From NCBI GenBank assembly GCA_964195425.1, contig CAXMOM010000034.1, positions 4,585 through 68,584 on the forward strand: a stretch of 64,000 nt of DNA, read 5' to 3'. The notes below the pieces were generated by a model, which was given only the letters and a program-made list of their open reading frames with translations, was not told the origin of the DNA and ran no database searches. The stretch comes from Glaciecola sp964195425 (GTDB lineage Bacteria > Pseudomonadota > Gammaproteobacteria > Enterobacterales > Alteromonadaceae). A program made the position numbers and the translations under genes. This document shows, in pieces, positions 43,479 to 52,394 of the stretch; the first letter of the stretch is position 1; every line of letters begins with the position of its first letter.

Positions 43479-43724
43479 AATCCACTTGAGAAAGTCGCGG
43501 ATGATTGGCAAACTAAAAAGCCTGTGATCGCGTTTGGCGCTCATAAATAGCGTATTCTTTTCCAATTGTCCTAACTGTATTATGTCTACAAGCCTTTTTT
43601 TTACAGTCATAAACTCCTTTTGTGGCTCAATTTGCACATTTTTCGTGTTAATAGCCTCACTTTTAGATAGAATTAAAGGTGTTGGTGTTTAATCCTATGT
43701 ATAAAAATTATAAAACGGGGCAGT

Positions 43725-45200
43725 ATGAGCGAAATTCTTGTTGTTAGCGACAATCAAACGCGCAAACATAATTTACAAATTATTTTGACTTTTTTGGGTG
43801 AAAACACACGTAGCTGTGAGTATATCGATTGCATAAAAACAATAGGCGGAAGTAGTTCGTGGACCGCCATCTTAATAGACGGTGAAGTACCCGAAATAGC
43901 AGAAGAAGTCATTGGAAAGTTTCCTGAGAGCCCCTTTATTAATATTGGTTTTCAGTTAAGCGGCGACCGAGAATTTAAGAACCTAATTGGTTCGCTTTAC
44001 GAGCCCATCACTTACCCCAGTTTAAATGAATTACTTGAAAAAAGTAGCGAATACCACAAAGCTAATCGTCCTTTATCTTCACTGGTTACCGGCAAAACTA
44101 AACTATTTAGAAGCTTAGTGGGTAATAGCCGAGGGATTACCGATGTTCGTGAGCTTATTGAGCAAGTTGCGCCAGTTGAAGCGAATGTGCTTGTTTTAGG
44201 TGAATCAGGTACAGGTAAAGAAGTTATTGCCCGTAACATTCACTACATGTCAAAACGTCAACAAGGACCATTTGTGCCGGTAAACTGCGGCGCTATACCA
44301 GGCGATTTGCTCGAAAGTGAACTGTTTGGTCATGAAAAAGGTGCCTTTACTGGCGCGATAAATGCGCGCAAAGGGCGTTTTGAGCTTGCTGAAGGCGGTA
44401 CGCTTTTCTTAGATGAAATTGGCGACATGCCCTTACAAATGCAAGTCAAATTATTGCGCGTATTGCAAGAGCGTATATTTGAAAGAGTTGGCGGTGCTAA
44501 GGCCCTAAAGTGCGACGTAAGGATTATAGCGGCCACTCATCGAAACTTAGAAGAAATGATACTGGAAGGGACGTTTAGGGAAGATTTGTACTATCGCTTA
44601 AATGTATTTCCAATTGAGACGCCTGCATTGCATGAACGGGCACAAGATATCCCACTACTATTACAAGAACTAGTGACTAGGCTTGAAAACAATAAGCAGT
44701 CGCCGGTGCGATTTACGCAGTTGGCTATGACATCGTTAATGCGTCATCGCTGGCCGGGCAATGTAAGAGAGCTTTCTAATTTAGTTGAACGTTTGTCTAT
44801 ATTGCATCCTTCGCAGGTCATTGATGTCGCTCATTTACCTCACAAGTACCAATTTGATGAGAATGGGCAGCACAAGGAGGAGACCGTAAACGGCGATTCT
44901 ATGCATGGTCAGCAAGAGCGTGATGCAATCACAGCCATGTTTAAATACGAAGGTACTAGTCCATTAATATCTGAAGCACAAGCAGATGCGCAAACGGTCG
45001 ACACTAATTTGCCTGCAGATGGTGTCAATTTAAAAGAGTATTTGTCTGACTTAGAGATTAACTTAATTCAACAAGCGCTTGAACAGCAAGACTGGGTTGT
45101 GGCAAGAGCTGCAGACCAATTAGGCATGCGCAGAACCACCCTGGTTGAAAAAATGCGTAAGTACGAAATAATGCGGGTCGAGAAAGTAGATGGTCAATAA
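43725..45200 (+). CDS. flrA: Flagellar master regulator FlrA (FleQ-type)
   Basis: A 491-residue sigma-54 activator. The N-terminal FleQ-type receiver (about 1-115) lacks the usual Asp-Asp pocket (VVSDNQ). The AAA+ core has Walker A GESGTGKE from residue 159 and loop GAFTGA at 206-211. The C-terminal helix-turn-helix is RAADQLGMRRTTLVEKMRK. FlrA starts the flagellar cascade at flrBC and the early fli genes and is bound by FleN/FlhG and c-di-GMP in relatives. The upstream gap 43479-43724 shows no sigma-54 site, so it is probably under sigma-70 control. Confidence 0.95.
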   Translation: MSEILVVSDNQTRKHNLQIILTFLGENTRSCEYIDCIKTIGGSSSWTAILIDGEVPEIAEEVIGKFPESPFINIGFQLSGDREFKNLIGSLYEPITYPSLNELLEKSSEYHKANRPLSSLVTGKTKLFRSLVGNSRGITDVRELIEQVAPVEANVLVLGESGTGKEVIARNIHYMSKRQQGPFVPVNCGAIPGDLLESELFGHEKGAFTGAINARKGRFELAEGGTLFLDEIGDMPLQMQVKLLRVLQERIFERVGGAKALKCDVRIIAATHRNLEEMILEGTFREDLYYRLNVFPIETPALHERAQDIPLLLQELVTRLENNKQSPVRFTQLAMTSLMRHRWPGNVRELSNLVERLSILHPSQVIDVAHLPHKYQFDENGQHKEETVNGDSMHGQQERDAITAMFKYEGTSPLISEAQADAQTVDTNLPADGVNLKEYLSDLEINLIQQALEQQDWVVARAADQLGMRRTTLVEKMRKYEIMRVEKVDGQ

Positions 45201-45269
45201 TTTGAACACGATGTCAGTAATTTGACGTAGCTTGGAATTATATGTTATTGATTTTTAACGGAATAATAT

Positions 45270-45285
45270 TGGCATAAGCCATGCA
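45270..45285 (+). promoter_or_regulatory. Sigma-54 promoter of flrBC
   Basis: TGGCAT-AAGCC-ATGCA has correct GG/GC positions; the first base of the -12 box is A instead of T. The +1 would be near 45296, 29 bases before the ATG at 45325. It is the expected target of FlrA. Confidence 0.8.
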
Positions 45286-45289
45286 TTAG

Positions 45290-45324
45290 CCAGTGTATTG
45301 TTGTACAACGCACTGGTTTTTTTT
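45290..45324 (+). terminator. Intrinsic terminator of flrA, overlapping the flrB start region
   Basis: CCAGTG (45290-45295) pairs with CACTGG (45311-45316); GTTGTACAAC between can pair inside; eight T follow (45317-45324) and end directly at the flrB ATG. The left arm lies upstream of the predicted +1 at 45296, so only transcripts reading through from flrA contain the full hairpin. Confidence 0.75.
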
Positions 45325-46668
45325 ATGTTGGTATCTTTAAAAGAAAATGATTCTGCATGCTATTCAAATGAGCATGTTCAAGAGCAATCAAAAGAGCAAT
45401 TCAAGTCCTTTGCCAATGAGCCAGCCCCAGCCCAGCTTGCTTTTTTGCGTAGCGAAACGAGTGCTAGTCACGAAAATTCCGAGCATTCTGTCGATAACAA
45501 CCAAAGATTCTCACATCTACTATCAATTATGCCAGCAGGCGTATTAGTCGTTGATAAAAAAGGCCTGGTGTCATTGGCAAACCAACAGGCTATTAGTCTG
45601 CTGGGCGAACCCTTAATAGGTGAAGCTTGGCGAGATGTTATTGGTCGTGTATTTGCACCAAAAGACGATGACGGACACGAAGTGTCTATGAGCAACGGCA
45701 AGAAGGTGAAAATTGATATATCGCCTTTAACCGAAGAAAAAGGTCAATTAATTGTTATTACCGATCTTACTGAAACCCGTGAATTACAAAGCCGGGTAGG
45801 CCATATGCAGCGTTTATCATCGCTAGGTAAAATGGTTGCTTCTTTAGCGCATCAGGTTAGAACACCCTTATCATCTGCGCTTTTGTATGCGGAAAATCTT
45901 AAGTCTATGTCTTTACAAAATGATATGGCGTCTCGCTTTAGTGAAAAGCTTTCCCTGAGACTCAGAGAGCTTGAGTCACAGGTGAACGATATGTTGCTGT
46001 TCGCAAAAAGTTCAGACAATCAAATAGTCTCATCATTGCCTACCCTCGACATATTAAAACAGTCTATTGCGCAAACTGAAGCGCAATTAACACAAGCGAA
46101 TATAGGGTTTAAGGTAGAAAATAATTATACCAATGAAGCTGCTGACAGCCGCGCGCAAACCGATTGTGATACCGCTGACAACAACAATGACAATTATATT
46201 CTGGGTAACTTGACCGCTGTCACAGGTGCGATTACCAATCTAATTTCTAATGCAATGCAAGCGCTTGAACAGCAGCGCAACGTAAATGCTAGTCGTAACG
46301 TTATCGGCAGATCTGCAGAGCTTCCGCAAATCATCGTATCTGTTAGTGATGAATACGTGAACGAACAAGATTACTGTGTATTTACCGTAACCGACAATGG
46401 CAAAGGCCTAGCGCAAAAAGATATTAATCGCTTGTTCGAACCTTTCTATACTACAAAATCGCAGGGAACAGGATTAGGGCTTGCGGTTGTTAGTACGGTG
46501 GCTAAATCCCACAAAGGTTTCGTCAAATGTGGTAACACCCAAACCAATGGTGCATTTTTCTCTTTATATATTCCAAAGCACAATTCACAAACAAACGCCT
46601 TACATAATTCATCTAACGCTAATAATTCATTAGCGAATAAAAATATACCCAACGGGAGTGCCTCATGA
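45325..46668 (+). CDS. flrB: Flagellar sensor kinase FlrB (FleS-type)
   Basis: A 447-residue soluble kinase without membrane segments. A PAS domain (about 55-145; LLSIMPAGVLVVDKKGLVSLANQQA) precedes the dimerisation/phosphoacceptor segment with His176 in LAHQVRTPLSSALL. An ATPase domain follows, with N (ITNLISNAMQAL), G1 (VTDNGKGLA) and G2 (GTGLGLAVV) boxes. FlrB phosphorylates FlrC. The ATG at 45325 is preferred because the upstream TTG at 45298 lies at the transcript start. No Shine-Dalgarno is visible since a T8 run precedes the ATG, so translation should be weak. It overlaps flrC by four bases. Confidence 0.92.
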   Translation: MLVSLKENDSACYSNEHVQEQSKEQFKSFANEPAPAQLAFLRSETSASHENSEHSVDNNQRFSHLLSIMPAGVLVVDKKGLVSLANQQAISLLGEPLIGEAWRDVIGRVFAPKDDDGHEVSMSNGKKVKIDISPLTEEKGQLIVITDLTETRELQSRVGHMQRLSSLGKMVASLAHQVRTPLSSALLYAENLKSMSLQNDMASRFSEKLSLRLRELESQVNDMLLFAKSSDNQIVSSLPTLDILKQSIAQTEAQLTQANIGFKVENNYTNEAADSRAQTDCDTADNNNDNYILGNLTAVTGAITNLISNAMQALEQQRNVNASRNVIGRSAELPQIIVSVSDEYVNEQDYCVFTVTDNGKGLAQKDINRLFEPFYTTKSQGTGLGLAVVSTVAKSHKGFVKCGNTQTNGAFFSLYIPKHNSQTNALHNSSNANNSLANKNIPNGSAS

Positions 46669-48038
46669 GTAAAACCAGAATAATGATAGTAGAAGACGAC
46701 CACGGTCTTCGCGAGGCTTTAGTCGACACCTTATTATTAGGTGGCTATGAGGTAACTCCGGTTGAGAGCGCAGAAAGCGCAATGGTGAGATTATCTGAGA
46801 GCGAATTTGACTTGGTTGTGAGCGATATTCAAATGCAAGGTATGAATGGACTGACCCTACTCAAAAGCGTTAAAAAGAAATATCCAAATTTACCCTTTGT
46901 GTTAATGACCGCTTACGCAAATATAAACGATGCCATACAAGCAATGCGCGATGGGGCAACCGATTATTTATCTAAGCCTTTTGCACCGCAGGTATTGTTA
47001 AATCTTATTGGTCGTTACGCACCGGCACAAAAAGTAGAGTCGCGCACGCCCATAGTAGGTGATGAATCGAGCGCAAACTTACTTAATTTGGCTCGCAAAG
47101 TTGCCGTATCTGATGCAACGGTAATGGTGCTTGGCCCAAGTGGTTCTGGTAAAGAGGTATTGTCGCGTTACATTCACGACCAATCAAACAGGCGCGATGC
47201 CCCGTTTGTTGCCATTAACTGTGCCGCTATTCCAGAAAACATGCTAGAGGCCACCTTATTCGGATACGAAAAAGGTGCATTTACTGGCGCTATTCAAGCG
47301 TGTCCGGGTAAATTTGAACAAGCACAGCAAGGCACTATATTGCTAGACGAAATTACCGAAATGGAGCTTTCGTTACAAGCCAAATTGTTACGTGTATTGC
47401 AAGAAAGAGAAGTAGAGCGTTTAGGCGGTCGTAAAACCATTTCGCTCAACGTGCGAGTTATAGCGACCAGTAACCGTGACATAAAAGATGCGGTTGCAAA
47501 GGGAAAGTTTAGAGAAGATTTGTATTATCGACTAAATGTTTTCCCTATTACTTGGCTGTCACTTAGCCAGCGCATTGGCGATATCATGCCATTGGCCAAA
47601 CATTTGTTGACTCGTCATTTTGTTAACATTAAAGGTAAGGTTGCATCAAATGTGCCTGAGTTTACTGCCAGTGCAGTGCATAAACTCACCACGCACTCGT
47701 GGCCGGGTAATGTACGAGAACTTGAAAACGTGATTCAAAGAGCTCTAATACTAACCAATGGTCAGGTTATTGACAGCAGCGATTTGTTAATTGAGCCCGA
47801 CAACCAACAGATTTTTGATTCTAGTAATTCATTTTCTGCTCAAGTAAATCCAATTGAAGACGATAAAAGTTTACTAGGCTCAGAACTAAGATTGCAAGAA
47901 CATCAAATTATTTTAGATGCATTGCAGGCCTATAATGGCAAACGTAAAGACGTTGCTGAAAAGCTAGGCATAAGTCCACGTACGCTAAGATATAAATTAG
48001 CCAAAATGCGCGAAAGTGGCATAGATCTTCCATTATAG
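46665..48038 (+). CDS. flrC: Flagellar response regulator FlrC (FleR-type)
   Basis: A 457-residue sigma-54 activator. The receiver has Asp54 (LVVSDIQMQGMNG) as phosphoacceptor, with Glu10, Asp11 and Asp12 in the pocket, Thr in LMTAYA and Lys in LSKPFA. The AAA+ core has Walker A GPSGSGKE and loop GAFTGA. The C-terminal Fis-type helix-turn-helix is VAEKLGISPRTLRYKLAKMRE. FlrC turns on the middle genes, flgB and others, after FlrB signalling. The ATGA overlap with flrB gives paired synthesis. Confidence 0.95.
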   Translation: MSKTRIMIVEDDHGLREALVDTLLLGGYEVTPVESAESAMVRLSESEFDLVVSDIQMQGMNGLTLLKSVKKKYPNLPFVLMTAYANINDAIQAMRDGATDYLSKPFAPQVLLNLIGRYAPAQKVESRTPIVGDESSANLLNLARKVAVSDATVMVLGPSGSGKEVLSRYIHDQSNRRDAPFVAINCAAIPENMLEATLFGYEKGAFTGAIQACPGKFEQAQQGTILLDEITEMELSLQAKLLRVLQEREVERLGGRKTISLNVRVIATSNRDIKDAVAKGKFREDLYYRLNVFPITWLSLSQRIGDIMPLAKHLLTRHFVNIKGKVASNVPEFTASAVHKLTTHSWPGNVRELENVIQRALILTNGQVIDSSDLLIEPDNQQIFDSSNSFSAQVNPIEDDKSLLGSELRLQEHQIILDALQAYNGKRKDVAEKLGISPRTLRYKLAKMRESGIDLPL

Positions 48039-48204
48039 AATAAGTAAGTAACTACTTAGCTATATAATTAAGTAAGTAGAGTAGTTATTGTCAGTTTATG
48101 TTCATTGTATTGTTAAATAGGCAGTTTATTGACAGTACAGTGACAAAGTATGAAGAGCCCTCCCGGTTTTTGTAAGCAGTCAGACAGGATGTCGATCCCT
48201 ATTT

Positions 48205-48232
48205 CCGCCCACTTGTTGGGCGGCTTTTTTTT
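48205..48232 (+). terminator. Intrinsic terminator after flrC
   Basis: CCGCCCA (48205-48211), loop CTTGT, TGGGCGG (48217-48223), then C and eight T. It ends flrBC. The remaining part of the 388-bp gap holds the fliE promoter and leader repeat. Confidence 0.94.
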
Positions 48233-48323
48233 GTCTTAAAATTGGCTTAATTATAAGGCCATAAGTACACGAAATGGCGAAATATTGCCGTTTATCACCA
48301 TAACTTGCCGTTTTATCTCACCT

Positions 48324-48339
48324 TGGCATTGTCTTTGCT
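48324..48339 (+). promoter_or_regulatory. Sigma-54 promoter of fliEFGHIJ
   Basis: TGGCAT-TGTCT-TTGCT has full GG/GC agreement, and +1 would be near 48350. It leads the MS-ring, switch and export-ATPase genes. Confidence 0.88.
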
Positions 48340-48360
48340 TAGTCTCCTCTATAAAGCAGT

Positions 48361-48404
48361 AAACAGTCATAAATACAGCAATGTATTCAAAAATATGACG
48401 TTTT
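48361..48404 (+). repeat. Inverted repeat in the fliE leader
   Basis: AAACAGTCATA (48361-48371) pairs with TATGACGTTT (48394-48403), with one bulged A; within it ATACA/TGTAT forms a second short hairpin. It starts at +11 of the predicted transcript, the same distance as the repeat in the flgB leader, although its sequence is different. Confidence 0.65.
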
Positions 48405-48426
48405 AATATTTAAAGAGGTTTTAAGA

Positions 48427-48753
48427 ATGGATATCAAAGCAAACGCCTTATATCAAGAAATGCAGGCAATGACGTCGCAAATTACTGGCGCATCTGACAC
48501 GCTCACGCGAATTGATAAAAGTCCCGGTGCAGGTCAATTTGCCGATATGCTCGGTCAAGCGCTTGATAACGTAAATGGTATGCAAAAAGAATCGCGCACT
48601 TTGCAAACCCGTTTCGATATGGGCGATCCTAACTTAAGTTTAGTCGACGTAATGGTTGCAAAAGAAAAGTCTGGAATTGCATTTGAAGCCACTGTCCAGG
48701 TGCGCAACAAACTATTAGAAGCGTACAACTCCATAATGAACATGCCGGTATAA
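48427..48753 (+). CDS. fliE: MS-ring/rod junction protein FliE
   Basis: A 108-residue protein with the FliE C-terminus: FDMGDPNLSLVDVMVAKEKSGIAFEATVQVRNKLLEAYNSIMNMPV. The N-terminal half is polar and helical. FliE joins the MS ring to the rod and is the first substrate of the export gate. AGAGG precedes the ATG. It is first in the sigma-54 operon, 15 bp before fliF. Confidence 0.95.
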   Translation: MDIKANALYQEMQAMTSQITGASDTLTRIDKSPGAGQFADMLGQALDNVNGMQKESRTLQTRFDMGDPNLSLVDVMVAKEKSGIAFEATVQVRNKLLEAYNSIMNMPV

Positions 48754-48768
48754 TAGGAAGTTAACCTT

Positions 48769-50463
48769 ATGGCTGAAGCGACAAGCACAGATTTAGCGAT
48801 TCAAGACGACAATGAATCTACCGATATGGTTCCTGCAGCCAAAAACCCGCTGCTAGATACCTTAACAAGTACTGAAACAATTCGCCAAGTTACCATGGCA
48901 GTGACCATAGTGATTTGTGTCGCCATTGCCATTTTCATTTTTATTTGGTCGAAAGAGCCCACCTACCGACCACTAGTGCAAATGCCGCCGCAAGAAATGA
49001 TAGAAACACTCGATCATTTAGACCTAAATCAAATAAAGTACAAAATTGAAGGCAACACGATATATGTCCAAGACAGCCAATTTAAAGACGTTAGATTGGG
49101 CATGGTTCGCCAAGGCATTACCAATGAAAGGAGTGAAGGTACCGACATTATTATGCAGGACATGGGCTTCGGTGTTAGTCAACGTGTTGAGATGGAACGT
49201 CTTAAGCACGCCAGAGAACAACAAATAGCACGTACAATCGAAGCGATAAATTCGATTGGCAAGGCAAGAGTATTACTGGCAATTCCAAAAGAAAATGTAT
49301 TTGCCCGACGCGAATCCAAAGCAAGCGCCACTGTTGTGGTAACACCCAGAAAAGGCTCTTTTTTGTCGGGTGAAGAAGTTGATTCGATTGTTGATATTGT
49401 TGCCTCGGCGGTACAAGGCATAGACCCTTCACGCGTGACAGTTTCAGACAGTAACGGTCGTTTACTTAATTCAGGCTCGGCAGACTCATTGAGCGCCCGA
49501 GCTCGCAAAGAATATGAGATAGAGAATAAGCGCGAAGCACAATATTTAGAAAAAATTGATTCAATATTAATACCCGTTTTAGGCCTAGGTAATTATACTG
49601 CGCAAGCTGATGTAAGTATGGACTTTACCGCGGTTGAAAAAACTCAGCGCCGTTACAATCCAGATATGCCAGCTGTTAGAAGCGAAATGATCTCTGAACA
49701 AAACTCAATAGGAGGTATCGTTGCGGGTATTCCAGGCGCACTGTCTAATCAACCGTCTACAGATTCAACCATCCCCGAAGTTGCTAACGGCGGCGGTAGT
49801 GCCAGACAAGTACCCGGCAATAGCAGCAAAGAATCTACCCGCAACTACGAATTAGATACAACGATTAGCCATACAAAACAACAGACTGGCGTAATACGTC
49901 GTTTAAGTGTGTCGGTAGCGGTTGATCATATATCGTCAATTAATGGACAGGGCGAAGCGGTATCAATACCACTGGAACAACAACAGTTGTTGAATATTAG
50001 ACGCTTGTTACAAGGTGGTATCGGTTTTGATGTAACACGTGGCGATTCTTTAGAAGTGGTAAGTATTCCCTTTAACCGTATTGATATGGGCGTCATTAAA
50101 GAGCCTGCATTATGGGAACAGCAATGGTTTATGCCTATGTTCAAGCTGTTTTTGGGTGCTTTGGTCATTATTGTGTTAATTCTTGCAGTTGTTAGACCTA
50201 TGTTGAAGAAACTTATCTTCCCTGACGGCGGCATTAACGACACTGAGATAGATGATTCAGATTTAGATTTAGGTAACGAAGCTATGAACGTGCTAAGTGA
50301 CGACTTTGACGAAGCGCAAGTGGGCTTCTCGGCCGATGGCTCGCTCATGCTACCAAATTTACACCGCGATGAAGACGTCTTGAAGGCGGTACGCGCATTA
50401 GTTGCTAATGAACCAGAACTATCGGCGCAGGTTGTGCGCGGATGGTTGCTTGAAGACGAATAG
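48769..50463 (+). CDS. fliF: MS-ring protein FliF
   Basis: A 564-residue inner-membrane ring protein with two helices: VTMAVTIVICVAIAIFIFIW (about 45-64) and FLGALVIIVLILAVVRPML (about 463-481). Between them lie the periplasmic ring-building motifs YRPLVQMPPQEM and RVLLAIPKENVFARRESKASATVVV. The C-terminal FliG-binding tail ends VRGWLLEDE. It is the base on which the motor assembles. AGGAAG precedes the ATG. Confidence 0.97.
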   Translation: MAEATSTDLAIQDDNESTDMVPAAKNPLLDTLTSTETIRQVTMAVTIVICVAIAIFIFIWSKEPTYRPLVQMPPQEMIETLDHLDLNQIKYKIEGNTIYVQDSQFKDVRLGMVRQGITNERSEGTDIIMQDMGFGVSQRVEMERLKHAREQQIARTIEAINSIGKARVLLAIPKENVFARRESKASATVVVTPRKGSFLSGEEVDSIVDIVASAVQGIDPSRVTVSDSNGRLLNSGSADSLSARARKEYEIENKREAQYLEKIDSILIPVLGLGNYTAQADVSMDFTAVEKTQRRYNPDMPAVRSEMISEQNSIGGIVAGIPGALSNQPSTDSTIPEVANGGGSARQVPGNSSKESTRNYELDTTISHTKQQTGVIRRLSVSVAVDHISSINGQGEAVSIPLEQQQLLNIRRLLQGGIGFDVTRGDSLEVVSIPFNRIDMGVIKEPALWEQQWFMPMFKLFLGALVIIVLILAVVRPMLKKLIFPDGGINDTEIDDSDLDLGNEAMNVLSDDFDEAQVGFSADGSLMLPNLHRDEDVLKAVRALVANEPELSAQVVRGWLLEDE

Positions 50464-50471
50464 GAAATATC

Positions 50472-51518
50472 ATGGCTGAAAACGAATTAGAAAAACAAGC
50501 AGAGAAGCCCGAGTATGACGTTAGCAAATTGGATGGTATTGAAAAAGCGTCAATTTTACTCTTAAGTTTGTCTGAAGAAGATGCTGCGCAAATACTCAAG
50601 TTCCTAGAGCCGAAACAAGTACAAGTATTAGGTAGTGCTATGGCGGCAATGGACGATATGACGCAAAATAAAATATCTGCCGTGCATAAACATTTCATTG
50701 ACGAAATACAAAACTATTCAACCATTGGCTTTAAGTCTGAGGATTTTGTGCGCCGAGCTTTAGTGGCGGCATTAGGTGAAGATAAAGCGGCTCATTTACT
50801 TGACCAAATTATGGCAGGATCGGGCGCCAAGGGCTTAGAGTCTCTCAAATGGATGGATTCAAAACAGGTTGCCAATATTATTCGCAATGAGCATCCTCAA
50901 ATACAAACAATAGTTATGTCCTATCTTGAACCCGAACAGTCGGCTGAAATTTTGGCGCAGTTCCCTGAGAAGGTAAGATTGGACCTATTAATGCGCGTTG
51001 CTAACTTAGAAGAAGTGCAGCCAGCTGCCTTACAAGAATTAAACGAAATAATGGAAAAACAATTTGCGGGTCAAGCAGGTGCGCAAGCTGCCAAGATGGG
51101 CGGAATGAAGTCAGCTGCCAATATCATGAACTACTTAGATACCAACATCGAAGGCCAACTGATGGAAGCCATCAGAGAACAAGACGAAGAAATGAGTCAA
51201 CAAATACAAGATTTGATGTTCGTATTTGATAATCTTATTGATGTAGACGACAGAGGTATTCAAGCCATACTGCGAGAAGTACAGCCGGAGACCTTGATGC
51301 GTGCAATCAAAGGGGCTGACGACGCCTTACGCGATAAAATTACCGGCAATATGTCAAAACGTGCTGCTGAAATGCTCATTGATGATATTGAAGCTATGGG
51401 CCCTGTAAGATTAAGTGAAGTAGAAACTGCGCAAAAAGAAGTATTATCTATTGCTCGCAGATTATCTGATGCTGGAGAAGTCATACTAGGTGGCAATGGC
51501 GGCGAAGAGTTCGTATAA
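50472..51518 (+). CDS. fliG: Motor switch protein FliG
   Basis: A 348-residue protein. It has FliG N-terminal KLDGIEKASILLLSLSEEDAAQIL, the EHPQ motif (NEHPQIQTIVMSYLEP), and the C-terminal torque helix with LMRAIKGADDALRDKITGNMSKRAAEMLIDDIEAMGPVRLSEVE, which bears the charged residues that meet MotA/PomA. It starts eight bases after fliF. Confidence 0.97.
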   Translation: MAENELEKQAEKPEYDVSKLDGIEKASILLLSLSEEDAAQILKFLEPKQVQVLGSAMAAMDDMTQNKISAVHKHFIDEIQNYSTIGFKSEDFVRRALVAALGEDKAAHLLDQIMAGSGAKGLESLKWMDSKQVANIIRNEHPQIQTIVMSYLEPEQSAEILAQFPEKVRLDLLMRVANLEEVQPAALQELNEIMEKQFAGQAGAQAAKMGGMKSAANIMNYLDTNIEGQLMEAIREQDEEMSQQIQDLMFVFDNLIDVDDRGIQAILREVQPETLMRAIKGADDALRDKITGNMSKRAAEMLIDDIEAMGPVRLSEVETAQKEVLSIARRLSDAGEVILGGNGGEEFV

Positions 51519-51528
51519 ATGTGCATTT

Positions 51529-51545
51529 CCTTAATCTGATTAAGG
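51529..51545 (+). repeat. Perfect hairpin between fliG and fliH
   Basis: CCTTAAT-CTG-ATTAAGG in the 90-bp gap. No T run follows, so it is more likely an mRNA processing or stability element than a terminator. The rest of the gap has related GTATC/GGTAT words but no clear ribosome site for fliH. Confidence 0.5.
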
Positions 51546-51608
51546 GTGTAAATAAGTGCTTCAATAAGAGTATCCACAAGGGTATCAAAAGGTATAGCAA
51601 ATAAGATT

Positions 51609-52394
51609 ATGGCTGATATAGACGATTTGACATTTGAAGAAGCGCAGCTGTGGAACTTGCCATCGGTAGACGACGAGCAAGCTAAGTTAGATGGGACTAC
51701 CGATGCATTTAACCGCCCAAAGAATAGGTGGAAGTTTGAAGCGCCTGAGCAAGAAGAAGAAATAAAACCGATAACAGCCAAAGAAATTGAAGCTATTCGA
51801 ACTGCGGCCTATCAAGAAGGTTTAGTGAGCGGACATGAAGAAGGTTTTACGAAAGGTCATATAGAAGGATTAGAACAAGGCAAAGAGCAGGGCATTAAAG
51901 AAGGTCTTGAAGAGGGTGTTGCTGCTGGTAAGGACCAATACAAGGAACAAGTTGATACACAAATGCTTAGCCTTGCCACCTTAATCGAGAATGTTAAAGC
52001 CCCCTCAGAGCTTATTAACAGCGAAGTGAAAAATGAACTGGTTATTTTGGCGACAAGCTTGGCTAAAGCTATTATTAAAACCGATGTTCAGCAAAACCAA
52101 GAAATATTAATTCAAGCGATTAACGAAGGTATAAAGACCTTACCTGTTACCGAATCACAATATCAAATTACCCTGCATCCAGAAGACATAGCAGCAGTAA
52201 ACGCTCATTTTGGAGACCAGCACGTAAAAGACAGTGGCTGGCAACTCATCGAATCAAGTGAACTTGAAAGAGGTGGTTGCCATATACACACGAACACCAA
52301 CGCGGTTGATGTGTCAATAGAACGCAGAAGTGAGCAAGTATTTACCCAATTATTGTTAAATCAAGGTTTAGTTGATGACCCTCGCACTCTCTGA
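51609..52394 (+). CDS. fliH: Flagellar export ATPase regulator FliH
   Basis: A 261-residue protein. An acidic N-terminus leads to a GxxxG-rich glycine repeat helix (YQEGLVSGHEEGFTKGHIEG, then EQGKEQGIKEGLEEGVAAGK; about 60-115), a FliH hallmark. The C-terminal part binds FliI (ELVILATSLAKAIIKTD, ERGGCHIHTNTNAVDVSIERR). It holds FliI in check and ties it to the C ring. The ATG at 51609 has a poor ribosome site. It overlaps fliI by 20 to 23 bp. Confidence 0.95.
   Translation: MADIDDLTFEEAQLWNLPSVDDEQAKLDGTTDAFNRPKNRWKFEAPEQEEEIKPITAKEIEAIRTAAYQEGLVSGHEEGFTKGHIEGLEQGKEQGIKEGLEEGVAAGKDQYKEQVDTQMLSLATLIENVKAPSELINSEVKNELVILATSLAKAIIKTDVQQNQEILIQAINEGIKTLPVTESQYQITLHPEDIAAVNAHFGDQHVKDSGWQLIESSELERGGCHIHTNTNAVDVSIERRSEQVFTQLLLNQGLVDDPRTL

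Noticed and set aside
48275..48290. TGGCGAAATATTGCC as a sigma-54 promoter before fliE
   Set aside because: GG to GC distance is one base short; the site at 48324-48339 is complete.
51533..51600. Riboswitch-like leader before fliH
   Set aside because: A single short hairpin and repeated GTATC words do not match any riboswitch I know; kept only as a plain hairpin.
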